DNA of 64,000 nt from an uncultured Bacteroidales bacterium (GCA_905234755.1 CAJOIT010000003.1:1037140-1101139), one strand, 5' to 3'; positions 25,837-36,152 are shown, numbered from the stretch's first letter. Made by a program: numbers and translations. The notes: generated from the letters alone by a model not told the origin.

Positions 25837-28800
25837 ATGAGGAATATTATATTATTATCCATAGCAACCATTTTCTGCTTCCTGAGCACCAAGACCTATG
25901 CACAGACTTGGTTGTTGAGCGACAGCGTTGGTCCAGACGGAAACACATTTATACTAGATTGCTCCAATGCCAGTTCGGAACAAGCAACAACAACATTCCT
26001 ATACGACAGTGGCGGTCCCGATGGCGATTATGGAAGAAACGAATCATTCTTAAAGAAAATACAAGCGGAAGAAGGCAAAGTAATCCACATAAAATTCACC
26101 GAATTTAACCTTGCTTCTGGTTCTACAATGACAATAAACAACCCCTCTGCCGATTTTTACTATGCATATGATGCAACAGGGTCATCATTATTAGGAAAAG
26201 AATTTATATCCGACTCAGAATCATTATCCATAGAATGGAGAACATCGTACTCAACAAGCTCTGGATTTTCAGCAAAAATATGGTGTAGTAACAAACCTCA
26301 ATACTTCAGTACCACTATTGGAACAAATATATCCATGACGACATCAACTCCAATAGCAATCAGTGACATCGTATGCTCAGAAACCGAAATTGAGTTTACT
26401 GCAACAAACACATTCTCCGAAACACAATTTTACGAACAAAATGATGAATCATTGACATACAACTGGGCTATTATCAATAGCGCCAATGATACCACATGGC
26501 TTCGCAATGCTGGGCAAAGTATCAGTCATACTTTTGAATCAGGCGGCACACATAGGGTACAATGCTTTGCAAACGATGAAAATCAAGGTCACAACATAAA
26601 CGACAACACTGTAATGGTGAGGGTCTATCCCACCCCAACCTTTAACATTGCAGTGCCAAGTCCCGAAGAATTATGCATTGGACAACCATTGGAACTATCA
26701 GCATCTCCAATCTTCGATACCACAGGTTTTGTCGTTCCAAAAATTATAAACCACGGTGTCTCTGTTTTTGGAGTTGTTTTTGAATACGATGTAATAGATA
26801 ATCGATACACATACAGCAAAAATATAAATGTATCTGGCTTCGCCCAAAACCGCATCAATTCCATTGATGACATAGAACGAATATATGTCAATATTGACCA
26901 CTCGTTCTTAGGCGATGTAAGTATGACACTTAAATGTCCCAACAATCAGACATGTCTGCTTAAAGCTTATGAAGATGAAAATGTTAACGGAATAAACAAT
27001 CCTAACTCAACCAATGGCAAGAGCATTTATCTTGGCAAGCCAACAGTTGCCGAAAGCGACGATGACTGCTTTGCCACCGCAGGCGAAGGATATTCATATT
27101 ATTTTTCACCAACTGCCACAGCCCCCTTTGGCACAAAGCATATAGAATTCGGTGCACTTATAAGCGATGATCCACCCCTATACGAGCAGTGGCAATACTG
27201 CACGCCAACACACTACACCGACAACTGCGGCTTCGAACATCAAAAAGCATATATACTTGACGAAGGAAGTTACGCTACATACCAAAGCATGTCATCACTA
27301 ATAGGATGCCCAATAAATGGGACTTGGACACTTACAGTAACAGACCATCATTTGTATGACTATGGGCATGTATTTGGATGGGGAATATACTTCAATGAAC
27401 CGGTTTTAAACTCATATCAAGAAGACGGAATATCCTGGACTGGCGAAGGTATAACAGATACAAGTGCGACAACAACAAGCATCACTCCCAATGTGACAGA
27501 AAACGGTTTCTATCCATACACTTTCCAGTTGACAGACAATTTCGGCTGCACATACGACACAACAATAAATGTAAATGTATATTTAAATACACTCGAAACT
27601 CCACAAATAGACCAGATAATAACCGACAGCCTCAATCACAACTACATTACATGGACTGCCATCGACAACGATAATATACAGGAATACCGCATCTATCGCA
27701 GCAGCGACAGCACAAATTACGAGCTTGTGGCAACAATTCCAGCTGGCGAACCTACCGAATGGACAGACGAAACTACAGATATTTCTATCCGTCCGTACAG
27801 GTACTGCCTTACGGCTTTCGGTGGTTGCGAAACAGCAATGAGCCAATATGTGGAATCAATATATTTCAATTTCACAACAACAATAGACACCGATGTCCCG
27901 CAAACCACAAGCGAAGGGGGAATTTATGCCCAGATATGTCAGGGACAAAGCATTACATTTACTGCATCTAATACATTCCACTCCAATTACAGTTTCGAAC
28001 ATAGCGAAGAAAGCCTCACATACGACTGGACAATAATAACAGGCAGATACGACATAATTGTATTGCAAGATGCAGGACAACAAATAAGCAGGACTTTTGA
28101 CACTAACGGCGGATTCCTTGTAAAATGCCAGACTCACGACACACACAATATAACAAACAGCAATGACAACACCATCAATGTTCAAGTATCCGAAACTCCA
28201 CAATTAGAAGTTTCGACAAACCTCGACTCAATATGTTCCGGCACCGAAATAGCACTAACAGGTATAGTGCACCCCCAAAAATGGCAAGCGCTAATGTTGA
28301 ACCAAAATAGTTATTCTGGCATAGACTTAATACCCGACAATGGAGGGACACAAAATTATAGTTCGAGCATAGAAATTCACACACAGGACATGTTGGAGAC
28401 GATAAATTCAACAGACAAGATAGATCATATCAATATTAATATAGAGCATTCGTATCTTGGAGATTTAAGCATAATGCTAGAATGTCCCAATGGTCAGAAA
28501 TGCCTACTAAAAGCCTTCTCCAGCACAACACCTACACCAATGGACTGGTCATTAACTGGCGAAATCCACCTAAGCGGTTCATCTGGAGGTGGTTCTCATC
28601 ATTTAGGATTATCACCAGACCCATCAACTTCAACCGACCCATGTTACACGACACCCGGAGAAGGATGGACATATAGCATATATCCAGATGGCACCATACC
28701 ATTCGGATATTCATCACCACATCATACTATAAATTACACAGATAACTGCAATAATACAACTGAAATAACTGTTGTTGATACAGCACCGCAAAACGGACAA

Positions 28801-29937
28801 TACGGACCGTATGAAAGCATGTCATCGCTGATAGGCTGTCCAATAAACGGCACATGGAAGCTACATGTAAACGATAAAATAAACTCTGACAATGGGTTCA
28901 TTTTCGGATGGGGTATATATATGTTTGAGACAGAAGGTGGAGAAGAAGAAGAATGGTCGTTTATTAATTCATACGAAATTGAAGACTTTTCGTGGGTAGG
29001 AAATGGCATAACAACGGATACAACCGACAATGGTGTAGCAATCGCAATCCCAAGCACCACGAATACAGGACATCAAGAATACACTTTTTCCTGCACTGAC
29101 AATTTTGGTTGCACATACGACACTACAATAAATGTATATGTATATAAAATAACTCCAATACCCCCAATTAAAAGCGTGAGTACAAATGTGTTGAACCAAA
29201 ATGTTGTAGAATTTTCAGAACCGGCCAACAATGACGGAAGAATCACACACTATAATATATTTAGGTCAAGATATCCTGACGAAGACTCACTAGTAGCAAT
29301 AATACCACACGGCACAACTTCTTGGACTGACATGAATGCCGATCCGTCCCAATGGTCATATAGTTACAAGGTAACATCCAACGACGACTGCGGAGAATCT
29401 GAAATGAGCAGCCGCCATCGCACAATGCACCTCGATTTGCAACGCTTAGAAAACAATTCGGCTAGCCTTAACTGGACACACTACGAAGGATTCCAATACG
29501 ACACCTACAAAATATACCGAGGCGAAAATCCATTTTCGATGGAACTGATTGGCGAAGTTCCTAGCTCCCAGAACTCGTTTACCGACAATAACACCAATGA
29601 AAACAACTACTATCAGATAGAAATATCCAATTCCGAGAACAGCAACATTATTGCAAAATCAAATATAGTACAATCGCGTCAAAACTTAATTTACGGCTAC
29701 GAAATAACAAATTTCAGCGTATTCCCTAATCCAGCAAGCACAATGCTTAACATAACATCATCGGAAACATTATCTTCGATAGAAATATTCTCAGCAACCG
29801 GACAATCGGTTTTGCAAACAAACATCAACAGTGACAACACAATATGCGACATAAAGCACCTTGCATCTGGCATATACTTAATTGTTGGACACGACAGCAA
29901 CGGCAAAATCGGAATAACAAAATTTACAAAGGAGTAA
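25837..29937 (+). CDS. Secreted multidomain protein with CUB-like, PKD-like, P-domain and FN3 modules and T9SS type A sorting domain
   Basis: A 1366-residue exported protein. After a signal peptide (MRNIILLSIATIFCFLSTKTYAQ) there is a CUB-like domain (about 25-150). A module of PKD-like domain, proprotein-convertase P-domain and FN3 domain is then present twice (about 165-675 and 685-1190). Both P-domains share NI-HS-LGD, L-CPN-Q-CLLKA and MSSLIGCPINGTW followed by FGWGIY. A last FN3-like stretch leads to the type A sorting domain from about 1290 (FSVFPNPAS, IFSATGQSV, LASGIYLIV). P-domains normally accompany subtilases or metalloproteases, but no catalytic domain is seen here. Hence this is probably a binding or structural surface protein, which is inference. 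Confidence 0.88.
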   Translation: MRNIILLSIATIFCFLSTKTYAQTWLLSDSVGPDGNTFILDCSNASSEQATTTFLYDSGGPDGDYGRNESFLKKIQAEEGKVIHIKFTEFNLASGSTMTINNPSADFYYAYDATGSSLLGKEFISDSESLSIEWRTSYSTSSGFSAKIWCSNKPQYFSTTIGTNISMTTSTPIAISDIVCSETEIEFTATNTFSETQFYEQNDESLTYNWAIINSANDTTWLRNAGQSISHTFESGGTHRVQCFANDENQGHNINDNTVMVRVYPTPTFNIAVPSPEELCIGQPLELSASPIFDTTGFVVPKIINHGVSVFGVVFEYDVIDNRYTYSKNINVSGFAQNRINSIDDIERIYVNIDHSFLGDVSMTLKCPNNQTCLLKAYEDENVNGINNPNSTNGKSIYLGKPTVAESDDDCFATAGEGYSYYFSPTATAPFGTKHIEFGALISDDPPLYEQWQYCTPTHYTDNCGFEHQKAYILDEGSYATYQSMSSLIGCPINGTWTLTVTDHHLYDYGHVFGWGIYFNEPVLNSYQEDGISWTGEGITDTSATTTSITPNVTENGFYPYTFQLTDNFGCTYDTTINVNVYLNTLETPQIDQIITDSLNHNYITWTAIDNDNIQEYRIYRSSDSTNYELVATIPAGEPTEWTDETTDISIRPYRYCLTAFGGCETAMSQYVESIYFNFTTTIDTDVPQTTSEGGIYAQICQGQSITFTASNTFHSNYSFEHSEESLTYDWTIITGRYDIIVLQDAGQQISRTFDTNGGFLVKCQTHDTHNITNSNDNTINVQVSETPQLEVSTNLDSICSGTEIALTGIVHPQKWQALMLNQNSYSGIDLIPDNGGTQNYSSSIEIHTQDMLETINSTDKIDHININIEHSYLGDLSIMLECPNGQKCLLKAFSSTTPTPMDWSLTGEIHLSGSSGGGSHHLGLSPDPSTSTDPCYTTPGEGWTYSIYPDGTIPFGYSSPHHTINYTDNCNNTTEITVVDTAPQNGQYGPYESMSSLIGCPINGTWKLHVNDKINSDNGFIFGWGIYMFETEGGEEEEWSFINSYEIEDFSWVGNGITTDTTDNGVAIAIPSTTNTGHQEYTFSCTDNFGCTYDTTINVYVYKITPIPPIKSVSTNVLNQNVVEFSEPANNDGRITHYNIFRSRYPDEDSLVAIIPHGTTSWTDMNADPSQWSYSYKVTSNDDCGESEMSSRHRTMHLDLQRLENNSASLNWTHYEGFQYDTYKIYRGENPFSMELIGEVPSSQNSFTDNNTNENNYYQIEISNSENSNIIAKSNIVQSRQNLIYGYEITNFSVFPNPASTMLNITSSETLSSIEIFSATGQSVLQTNINSDNTICDIKHLASGIYLIVGHDSNGKIGITKFTKE

Positions 29938-29943
29938 ATTTTT

Positions 29944-30249
29944 ATGGAAACCGTATTTTCAATAATGATGGCAGCAATGGGCATAGCGCTGCTGATATAC
30001 GCAGGAATAGCATATTTGTCTGGCGACCCAATCATTCTGTTTCAAGGAGTGTATTCGTTTCCAAAGAGCAAAAAAGCGAAAAAAGAATATGTCCGCAAAA
30101 AGTTTGTAAAAATTATCCTGCTTATTGCACTTTCATTTTTAGCCAGTTCGCTTGTCGGTTTGACACAGATTTATTGGCTTGCTGTGATTGTTTTTGTTTT
30201 GGGCATAGTTCTTACCGTAATAATCGGCAAAAAAATAATGAATAGTTAA
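29944..30249 (+). CDS. Small three-helix membrane protein, unknown
   Basis: A 101-residue protein with three predicted transmembrane helices (about 5-26, 56-74 and 78-96) and a basic cytoplasmic loop between the first two (FPKSKKAKKEYVRKKF). I do not recognise the family; DUF3784-type small membrane proteins look broadly similar, but no diagnostic motif is seen. The ATG lies 6 nt after the T9SS type A gene, so it is probably cotranscribed. Its stop overlaps the stop of the convergent acetyltransferase gene. Function unknown. Confidence 0.7.
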   Translation: METVFSIMMAAMGIALLIYAGIAYLSGDPIILFQGVYSFPKSKKAKKEYVRKKFVKIILLIALSFLASSLVGLTQIYWLAVIVFVLGIVLTVIIGKKIMNS

Positions 30250-30734
30250 CTTTCAATTTTCAACTCATACATCACGCAAATGCAGTGGCATCCCTTTCCG
30301 CAAACGGGGCATGAATAGCCCTTTGCCATGCTGTCGGCATACCAGTAGTCGGGAATTTCGCGAACAGGAAGAAAACCATTCCTGCGGAAAATCACATCGG
30401 AATTTACAATTCCATCATGTTTCCATAATGACGACATTATTTTCTTTGCGCCAATACCTTCCAAATATTCCACCGACTTGGCAACCAAAGCAGTACCTAT
30501 CCCCTGCCCCGAAAAATTAGGACTTACAGCCACCGTCCTTACATACGCCTCGCCATCCAGACCAACATACGACAGACAAAAGCCAACACATTTTTGTAAC
30601 TCAACATCCTCTGCAACAATGACATTGCATCTAGATAAGTCGTCAATAGTAATGTAATTCTCACCAAGTTGCACATCGGCAATGGCAAGAATTTCATCAA
30701 TATCAGCAGACCGTATGTCGCGTATTCTTATCAT
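30246..30734 (-). CDS. GNAT-family N-acetyltransferase with C-terminal cysteine cluster
   Basis: A 162-residue acetyl-CoA-dependent acyltransferase. The GNAT core is clear: IRIRDIRSADIDEI at the start, then VRTVAVSPNFSGQGIGTALV (20 residues), containing the acetyl-CoA-binding QGIGTA loop. The ATG at 30734 is chosen because it gives the standard GNAT N-terminus and lies just after a good promoter; the longer form from 30806 would run through that promoter. Unusually, the last 20 residues hold CPVCGKGCHC, a possible zinc site not part of the GNAT fold. The substrate is unknown. It is convergent with the small membrane protein gene, overlapping by 4 nt, and divergent from cysS. Confidence 0.9.
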   Translation of the reverse strand: MIRIRDIRSADIDEILAIADVQLGENYITIDDLSRCNVIVAEDVELQKCVGFCLSYVGLDGEAYVRTVAVSPNFSGQGIGTALVAKSVEYLEGIGAKKIMSSLWKHDGIVNSDVIFRRNGFLPVREIPDYWYADSMAKGYSCPVCGKGCHCICVMYELKIES

Positions 30735-30751
30735 GGTTAATGATTTGTGCG

Positions 30752-30782
30752 CAAACTTATAAAAAAGTTGAAAAGATGCCAA
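30752..30782 (-). promoter_or_regulatory. Promoter of the acetyltransferase gene
   Basis: On the minus strand TTG (30780-30782) is followed after 20 nt by TAAGTTTG (30752-30759), a perfect -7 box 17 nt upstream of the ATG at 30734. Confidence 0.65.
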
Positions 30783-30824
30783 AAAACAAGGAAGGCAATA
30801 CTTCAAAAAATCGCAAATAAGTTT

Positions 30825-30832
30825 TAATTTTG
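30825..30832 (+). promoter_or_regulatory. -7 box for cysS
   Basis: TAATTTTG matches TAnnTTTG exactly, 22 nt upstream of the cysS ATG. The -33 element is not obvious. Confidence 0.55.
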
Positions 30833-30854
30833 CGCAAAATTTAAATTTACAGTC

Positions 30855-32345
30855 ATGGAAGGAAAACTTTACCTATATAATACTCTTTCGCGCACGAAAG
30901 TAGAATTCAAACCGATAAAACCGCCATTCGTTGGAATGTATGTTTGCGGTCCAACAGTTTACGGCGATGCACATTTAGGACACGCCCGTCCGGCAATTAC
31001 TTTCGACCTTTTGTTCCGCACACTCACGGCTTTGGGATATAAGGTTCGCTATGTGCGCAACATTACCGACGTTGGTCACCTTGAACACGATGCCGACGAA
31101 GGCGAAGACAAGATTGCAAAGAAAGCACGTCTCGAACAACTTGAGCCAATGGAAGTTGCACAGTACTACACCAACCGCTACCATCACGCAATGGAAAAAC
31201 TGAACGTGCTTCCGCCAAGCATCGAACCGCACGCATCGGGACATATTCCCGAACAGATAAAGTTCGTGGAAAAGATTCTTAAAGCAGGCTATGCCTATGT
31301 AAGCGAAGGTTCGGTTTACTTCGATGTGGAAAAGTACAACAAGGATTTCCACTACGGCAAACTGTCGGGACGTAACATCGAAGAACTTCTTGAAACTACA
31401 CGTGAACTCGACGGTCAGACCGAAAAACGCCGCAGTATCGACTTTGCACTGTGGAAAAAGGCCGCACCAGAACACATTATGCGCTGGGAATCGCCTTGGA
31501 GCAACGGTTTTCCCGGCTGGCATATGGAATGTTCAGCTATGGCAACCAAATACTTAGGCGAAGAATTCGATATCCACGGCGGCGGAATGGACCTGATGTT
31601 CCCGCACCACGAATGCGAAATCGCACAATCGACAGCAGCACTCGGACACGAATCGGTTCACTACTGGGTACACAACAATATGATTACCATCAACGGACAG
31701 AAGATGGGCAAGTCGTTGGGCAACTTCATCACTCTAGATGAATTTTTCAACGGTACATCGCACAAGAACGCCGAAGGCAAAGAACTGATAGAGAAGGCTT
31801 ATTCGCCAATGACAATTAGATTCTTCATCTTGCAGGCACACTACCGCGGCACTCTCGATTTCTCGAACGAAGCACTTCAGTCGGCAGAAAAAGGACTTGC
31901 AAGACTTATGGAAGCATACGCACGTCTTGGAAAACTTACCGCATCTGACACTACAACGGTAGACGTCAAGGACTTGCGCAAGAAATGCGAAGAAGCCATC
32001 CTCGACGACTTAAACACCCCGATAGTGATTTCGCACCTGTTCGAGGCAGCAAAGGCAATAAACACCGTAGCCGACGGCAAAGGCACAATCTCGCAGGAAG
32101 ACCTTGACGAACTGCGCGAAACGTTTAAGCTGTTTGTTGAAGACATACTTGGTCTACAGGTTGCCGACAGCGGAGACAATGGCAAGATGGAAGCTTACAA
32201 GAAAGCCGTAGATTTGCTTCTGAACATCCGCCTCGAAGCCAAGCAGAACAAGGACTGGGCAACCAGCGACAAGATTCGCAACGAACTCAGCGCCTTGGGC
32301 TTCAACATCAAGGACAAGAAGGACGGTTTTGAGTGGGATTTGTAA
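30855..32345 (+). CDS. cysS: Cysteinyl-tRNA synthetase
   Basis: A 496-residue class I aminoacyl-tRNA synthetase that charges tRNA-Cys. The HIGH-like signature is HLGH in [17 protein letters not shown], and the second signature is KMGKSLGN, where the usual KMSKS serine is glycine. Zinc ligands are recognisable: Cys in [10 protein letters not shown], Cys in WHMECSAM and His/Glu in [10 protein letters not shown]. The anticodon-binding DALR-like C-terminal part covers about 355-496. Length is a little above the 460-470 typical of the bacterial enzyme. Start ATG at 30855 follows a -7 box by 22 nt. The gene is monocistronic, ending at a hairpin. Confidence 0.97.
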   Translation: MEGKLYLYNTLSRTKVEFKPIKPPFVGMYVCGPTVYGDAHLGHARPAITFDLLFRTLTALGYKVRYVRNITDVGHLEHDADEGEDKIAKKARLEQLEPMEVAQYYTNRYHHAMEKLNVLPPSIEPHASGHIPEQIKFVEKILKAGYAYVSEGSVYFDVEKYNKDFHYGKLSGRNIEELLETTRELDGQTEKRRSIDFALWKKAAPEHIMRWESPWSNGFPGWHMECSAMATKYLGEEFDIHGGGMDLMFPHHECEIAQSTAALGHESVHYWVHNNMITINGQKMGKSLGNFITLDEFFNGTSHKNAEGKELIEKAYSPMTIRFFILQAHYRGTLDFSNEALQSAEKGLARLMEAYARLGKLTASDTTTVDVKDLRKKCEEAILDDLNTPIVISHLFEAAKAINTVADGKGTISQEDLDELRETFKLFVEDILGLQVADSGDNGKMEAYKKAVDLLLNIRLEAKQNKDWATSDKIRNELSALGFNIKDKKDGFEWDL

Positions 32346-32365
32346 AAGGCAAACGATAAGGGAAT

Positions 32366-32406
32366 AAAAGGCTGACAGACGAATAAGCTTTGCCAGCTTT
32401 TTTTTT
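32366..32406 (+). terminator. Terminator of cysS
   Basis: AAAGGCTG pairs with CAGCTTTT (one G-T wobble) and the second arm runs into nine T. A smaller hairpin, AAGCT-AGCTT, lies inside the loop. Confidence 0.65.
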
Positions 32407-32491
32407 AACATTACTATGCCTTTTTACATTTAAAGACAAAACATGGACAAAAAAACAAAAGCAAAAAAACATTTGAGATAAACTTCCTAAT

Positions 32492-35400
32492 ATGAAAAAG
32501 TTATTACTAATACTTTTCTTTGCATTCCTATGCAATGTGTCATTCTCGCAAATCAAATGGGTTACCGCAATACAAAAGGCCGATTCATTAATAAAAATAG
32601 GTGATATTTTTTTTGAAGAAGAAAAGTATTCTGAAGCTTTGGTTTTGTACTGCCAAGCAGAAGAAATTACAAAAAATATAAATAATGGAAAAAATATCTT
32701 ACGAGGACAAGCTTTGAAAGATATTGGCTCCTCATATTACAACATGAACGACTACAATAATGCATTGAATTATTATATTCAGGCACTGAAGATTATCGAA
32801 AAAACTCTTGGCAAAACACATTTTTTTTACTTAGAAACGCTTGCTGGAATAGCACATTCATACTACGACCTTAACAACTATGCCAAATCAATTGAATATT
32901 TCAACCTAACATTATCAACAACAAAAAAAATACTAGGAAAAAATAATACTGATTATGCAACCTTTCTAAACAACATAGGATATGCATATTATGAAGCAGG
33001 CGAATATCAAAATGCATTGGAAAGCCTTACACAATCATTGAAAATTTTTGGAAAAATACATGGTAAAGACAATCCCGAATATGCGACATTGCTTAACAAC
33101 ATTGGTCTTGTATACATCAACCTAGGTGATAATCAAAATGCTTTAAACCTCATCATACAGGCAACCGAAATTAGGAAGAAAGTTCTTGGTGAGGAAAATA
33201 TAGACTATATAGGATCGCTTAACAATATTGGGCTTGTATATAATGAAATTGGAGAATATCAAAAATCTTTGGAATACTTCACACAGGCATTAGATATATC
33301 TAAAAAGGTACTAGGAGAGAATCATTCTGAATGTGCAAACATTCTTGATAATATCGGCAGTGTATATGATAATATGGGCGACTACAAGAATGCTTTGAAA
33401 TACAGTAATCAAACTTTAAAGATACGGGAAATTGCACTTGGAAAAGACAATCCTAATTATGCATTATCACTTAATAATATTGGTAGCATATACCACGAAA
33501 CTGGCGACTACCAGAATGCTTTGAAATACTACACTCAAGCTTCAGAAATATGGGAAAAAGTTCTTGGAGAAAAACATCCGAAGTATGCATTATCACTTGA
33601 TAATATCGGTGGTGTATATGATGATATGGGTGACTACAAGAATGCTTTGAAATACTATGCACAAGCTTTAAAGATACAAGAATTTGTACTTGGAAAAGAC
33701 AACCCAGATTATGCTTTATCGCTTAATAATATTGCCACCATATACCACATAACCGGCGACTACCAGAATGCGCTGAAATATTACACTCAAGCAATGGAAA
33801 TATGGAAAAAAGTATTTGGAGAGGAACACCCTAACTATGCATTATCGCTTAATAATATCGGTAATTTATACGATAATATGGGCGATTATCAAAAAGCATT
33901 GAAATATTACACTCAAGCCTTAGAAATAAAAGAAAATACTCTTGGAAAGGAGCATCCTGACTATGCAACATCGCTTAATAATATCGGTAGCATTTATTTC
34001 TCTATGAAAGACTACCAAAATGCATTGAAATATTTCACTCAAGCATCTGAAATATCCAAAAAGACTTTAGGAAATGAACATCCTAATTACATATACCAAC
34101 TGTGTAATATAAGTATTTCACATTATAAAATGGATGACCTTACAAAAGCTATCAAAATAAACAAAAACATAACCGACATTCTTAGGCGCAATCTAGCCAA
34201 GAATTTTTCATTTATGACAGCACATGAGCGAGAAGCATACTGGAATGATAATAAAGTGTATTTTTCTTGTAACATAAAATACATGTCACATTTACCGAAC
34301 GACACTCTCATTACAAAAATATCATACGACACCGAATTAATTACCAAGGGTTTGCTTCTTGCTTCCGAAACCAGTATATCCGACATAATAATGAATAGCG
34401 GAAATGATGCCTTAATTTCAGAATACAATACAATGAAAATTATGCACCAGCAACTTGACAAGGAACTTGAAAGACCTATTGCCAAGCGTATATATAACTG
34501 CGATTCTCTCGAGGCAGAGATTCAGAAAAAGGAGAGACTTATTATGGAAGTGTGCAAGGAGTTCGGTGATATAACACATTTCATAAATATAGATTGGAAA
34601 GACGTGCAAAATTCGCTAAAAGACAACGATGTTGCAATAGAATTTTCCAATATGACCGAATACGACACAACAAAATACCTTGCCATTATACTTACAAAAA
34701 GTATGGCAGCACCAGTTTGTGTGCCAGTTTTCAATGAGTACGAAATACAAAATATACAACGCGGAACAGCAGCAGTAAAAACAAACACACAAAACGAAGA
34801 CAACAGAGGCGCTTATGCTGTTACATCATCAAAAGTGCAGGGAATATATGAAACTACAGACCTATACGAAATACTTTGGAAACCTTTGGAAAAATATTTC
34901 CCCGAAAATCCGAGAATATACTTTGCACCATCAGGAATCCTTCACCAGATTGCTGTCGAGTATGCACCTATAAACGACAAGCAGAGCTTTTCGGACAAAT
35001 ATGAAATCTACCGTGTATCATCAACACGCTTCCTCGCAATGGACTATACGCCAAATACGCTTAAAAATTCAGTTCTATATGGTGGCGTTTACTACGACAG
35101 CGACACTAATACAATGAAACAGGAAAGCAAAAGGTTCACAAGAGGAAATGACGAAACCAACGCTTCGTTTGCTTCGCTCAACAAGGACAAAGCACGGTCG
35201 GCTCTACCATACCTGCAAGGCACCAAAACCGAGGTTGAGAACATTGCTGCCAATATGAAGAAAAAGAAAATCTCCACAACACTCTATGAAGGCTCTGCCG
35301 CAAACGAAGAATCATTCAAGGCTCTGTCGGGCAAGAATATAGATGTCCTGCACATTGCAACCCACGGTTTCTTCCTGCCATCGGACGAAAAGTTGTCGGG

Positions 35401-35833
35401 CGACCAGTCGCTTGTGCAGTCGGGGCTTTTGCTGTCGGGTGCAAACTACGCTTGGCAAAACAAGCCTCTGCCCGAAGGCATTGAGGATGGTATTCTTACC
35501 GCCAAGGAAATCAGTTTTATGGACTTGCGCAAGACCGACCTTGTGGTGCTATCCGCCTGCCAGACAGCTCTTGGCGAAATAACAGGCGAAGGAGTATTCG
35601 GTTTGCAAAGAGGTTTCAAAAAGGCAGGAGCTCGTACCATTATAATGAGCCTCTGGCATGTAAATGACGATGCCACACAGCTGATGATGACCGAGTTCTA
35701 TTCCAATTTGATAGCTGGAATGTCGAAGCGAGAAGCTTTCCTTGCCGCCCAAAACAAAGTAAAGACAACCAAAGGATTTGAAAAATCGAAGTACTGGGCG
35801 GCATTTATTATGCTGGACGGAAACGAAAAGTAA
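32492..35833 (+). CDS. Exported TPR-CHAT protein (caspase-like peptidase domain)
   Basis: A 1113-residue protein with a signal peptide (MKKLLLILFFAFLCNVSFSQ). About eleven 42-residue TPRs of the kinesin-light-chain type follow (about 60-560), with the recurring pattern LNNIG-Y---GDYQNALKYYTQALEI. A helical linker runs to about 780. The C-terminal CHAT domain (about 800-1113) keeps the caspase-type dyad: His958 in HIATHGFF and Cys1023 in LSACQTALG, and the segment AGARTIIMSLWHVND. CHAT proteins are clan CD cysteine peptidases related to caspases and separases. TPR-CHAT is the effector in type III-E CRISPR (Craspase) and in other defence modules, but those are cytosolic; here the signal peptide points to the periplasm or outside and no CRISPR genes are near. 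Substrate unknown. Several TPR repeats are almost identical at DNA level. Confidence 0.92.
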   Translation: MKKLLLILFFAFLCNVSFSQIKWVTAIQKADSLIKIGDIFFEEEKYSEALVLYCQAEEITKNINNGKNILRGQALKDIGSSYYNMNDYNNALNYYIQALKIIEKTLGKTHFFYLETLAGIAHSYYDLNNYAKSIEYFNLTLSTTKKILGKNNTDYATFLNNIGYAYYEAGEYQNALESLTQSLKIFGKIHGKDNPEYATLLNNIGLVYINLGDNQNALNLIIQATEIRKKVLGEENIDYIGSLNNIGLVYNEIGEYQKSLEYFTQALDISKKVLGENHSECANILDNIGSVYDNMGDYKNALKYSNQTLKIREIALGKDNPNYALSLNNIGSIYHETGDYQNALKYYTQASEIWEKVLGEKHPKYALSLDNIGGVYDDMGDYKNALKYYAQALKIQEFVLGKDNPDYALSLNNIATIYHITGDYQNALKYYTQAMEIWKKVFGEEHPNYALSLNNIGNLYDNMGDYQKALKYYTQALEIKENTLGKEHPDYATSLNNIGSIYFSMKDYQNALKYFTQASEISKKTLGNEHPNYIYQLCNISISHYKMDDLTKAIKINKNITDILRRNLAKNFSFMTAHEREAYWNDNKVYFSCNIKYMSHLPNDTLITKISYDTELITKGLLLASETSISDIIMNSGNDALISEYNTMKIMHQQLDKELERPIAKRIYNCDSLEAEIQKKERLIMEVCKEFGDITHFINIDWKDVQNSLKDNDVAIEFSNMTEYDTTKYLAIILTKSMAAPVCVPVFNEYEIQNIQRGTAAVKTNTQNEDNRGAYAVTSSKVQGIYETTDLYEILWKPLEKYFPENPRIYFAPSGILHQIAVEYAPINDKQSFSDKYEIYRVSSTRFLAMDYTPNTLKNSVLYGGVYYDSDTNTMKQESKRFTRGNDETNASFASLNKDKARSALPYLQGTKTEVENIAANMKKKKISTTLYEGSAANEESFKALSGKNIDVLHIATHGFFLPSDEKLSGDQSLVQSGLLLSGANYAWQNKPLPEGIEDGILTAKEISFMDLRKTDLVVLSACQTALGEITGEGVFGLQRGFKKAGARTIIMSLWHVNDDATQLMMTEFYSNLIAGMSKREAFLAAQNKVKTTKGFEKSKYWAAFIMLDGNEK
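33450..34075 (+). repeat. 126-bp tandem repeats inside the TPR region
   Basis: About five consecutive 126-bp units encode near-identical TPRs (for example GDYQNALKYYTQA recurs with period 42 residues). Shared DNA such as CTTAATAATAT and GCTTTGAAATACTA recurs in register. This is coding DNA of the TPR-CHAT gene and could expand or contract by recombination. Confidence 0.8.
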
Positions 35834-36152
35834 GTTAAATGGTTTATAAGTTTATGAGTTTAAGATGGTTTGAAAGCTGAAACTAACAACATCAAACAAT
35901 ATGAAACAACTTCAAACAATATGAAACCTATTATAATGCTATACGGAAACGAATAGTAATTTACTATTTAATGGGCAAAAAGGCTAAAAGTCTTGCAGAA
36001 GAGAAGTCTAACGGAAGGCCAGCCCATATGTCTGCAAGACTGCAAGGCTGTCAGTCTGTTAGCCTTTTAGCCTTCAAGCCTTTGACTATCAAACCACAAA
36101 AAAAGTTTTCAAAAAACAGCAAAAGCGTATTTTATTTTTAGAAAAATTGAAA
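35834..36152. repeat. Intergenic region built of two degenerate repeat families
   Basis: No gene is seen in these 320 bases. At about 35850-35925 units like GTTTATGAGTTTAAG are followed by their inverse type (CATCAAACAATATGAAACAA, CTTCAAACAATATGAAAC). At about 35970-36085 a second family has a left half rich in GGCTAAAAG and CTTGCAGAAG and a right half rich in GCAAGACTG and CTGTTAGCC, which could fold into one long imperfect hairpin. The second family recurs at 57721-57885. Confidence 0.65.

Noticed and set aside
32492..35833. Type III-E CRISPR (Craspase) effector
   Set aside because: TPR and CHAT domains are present, but there is a signal peptide and no Cas7-11, CRISPR array or Csx30-like gene in the window.
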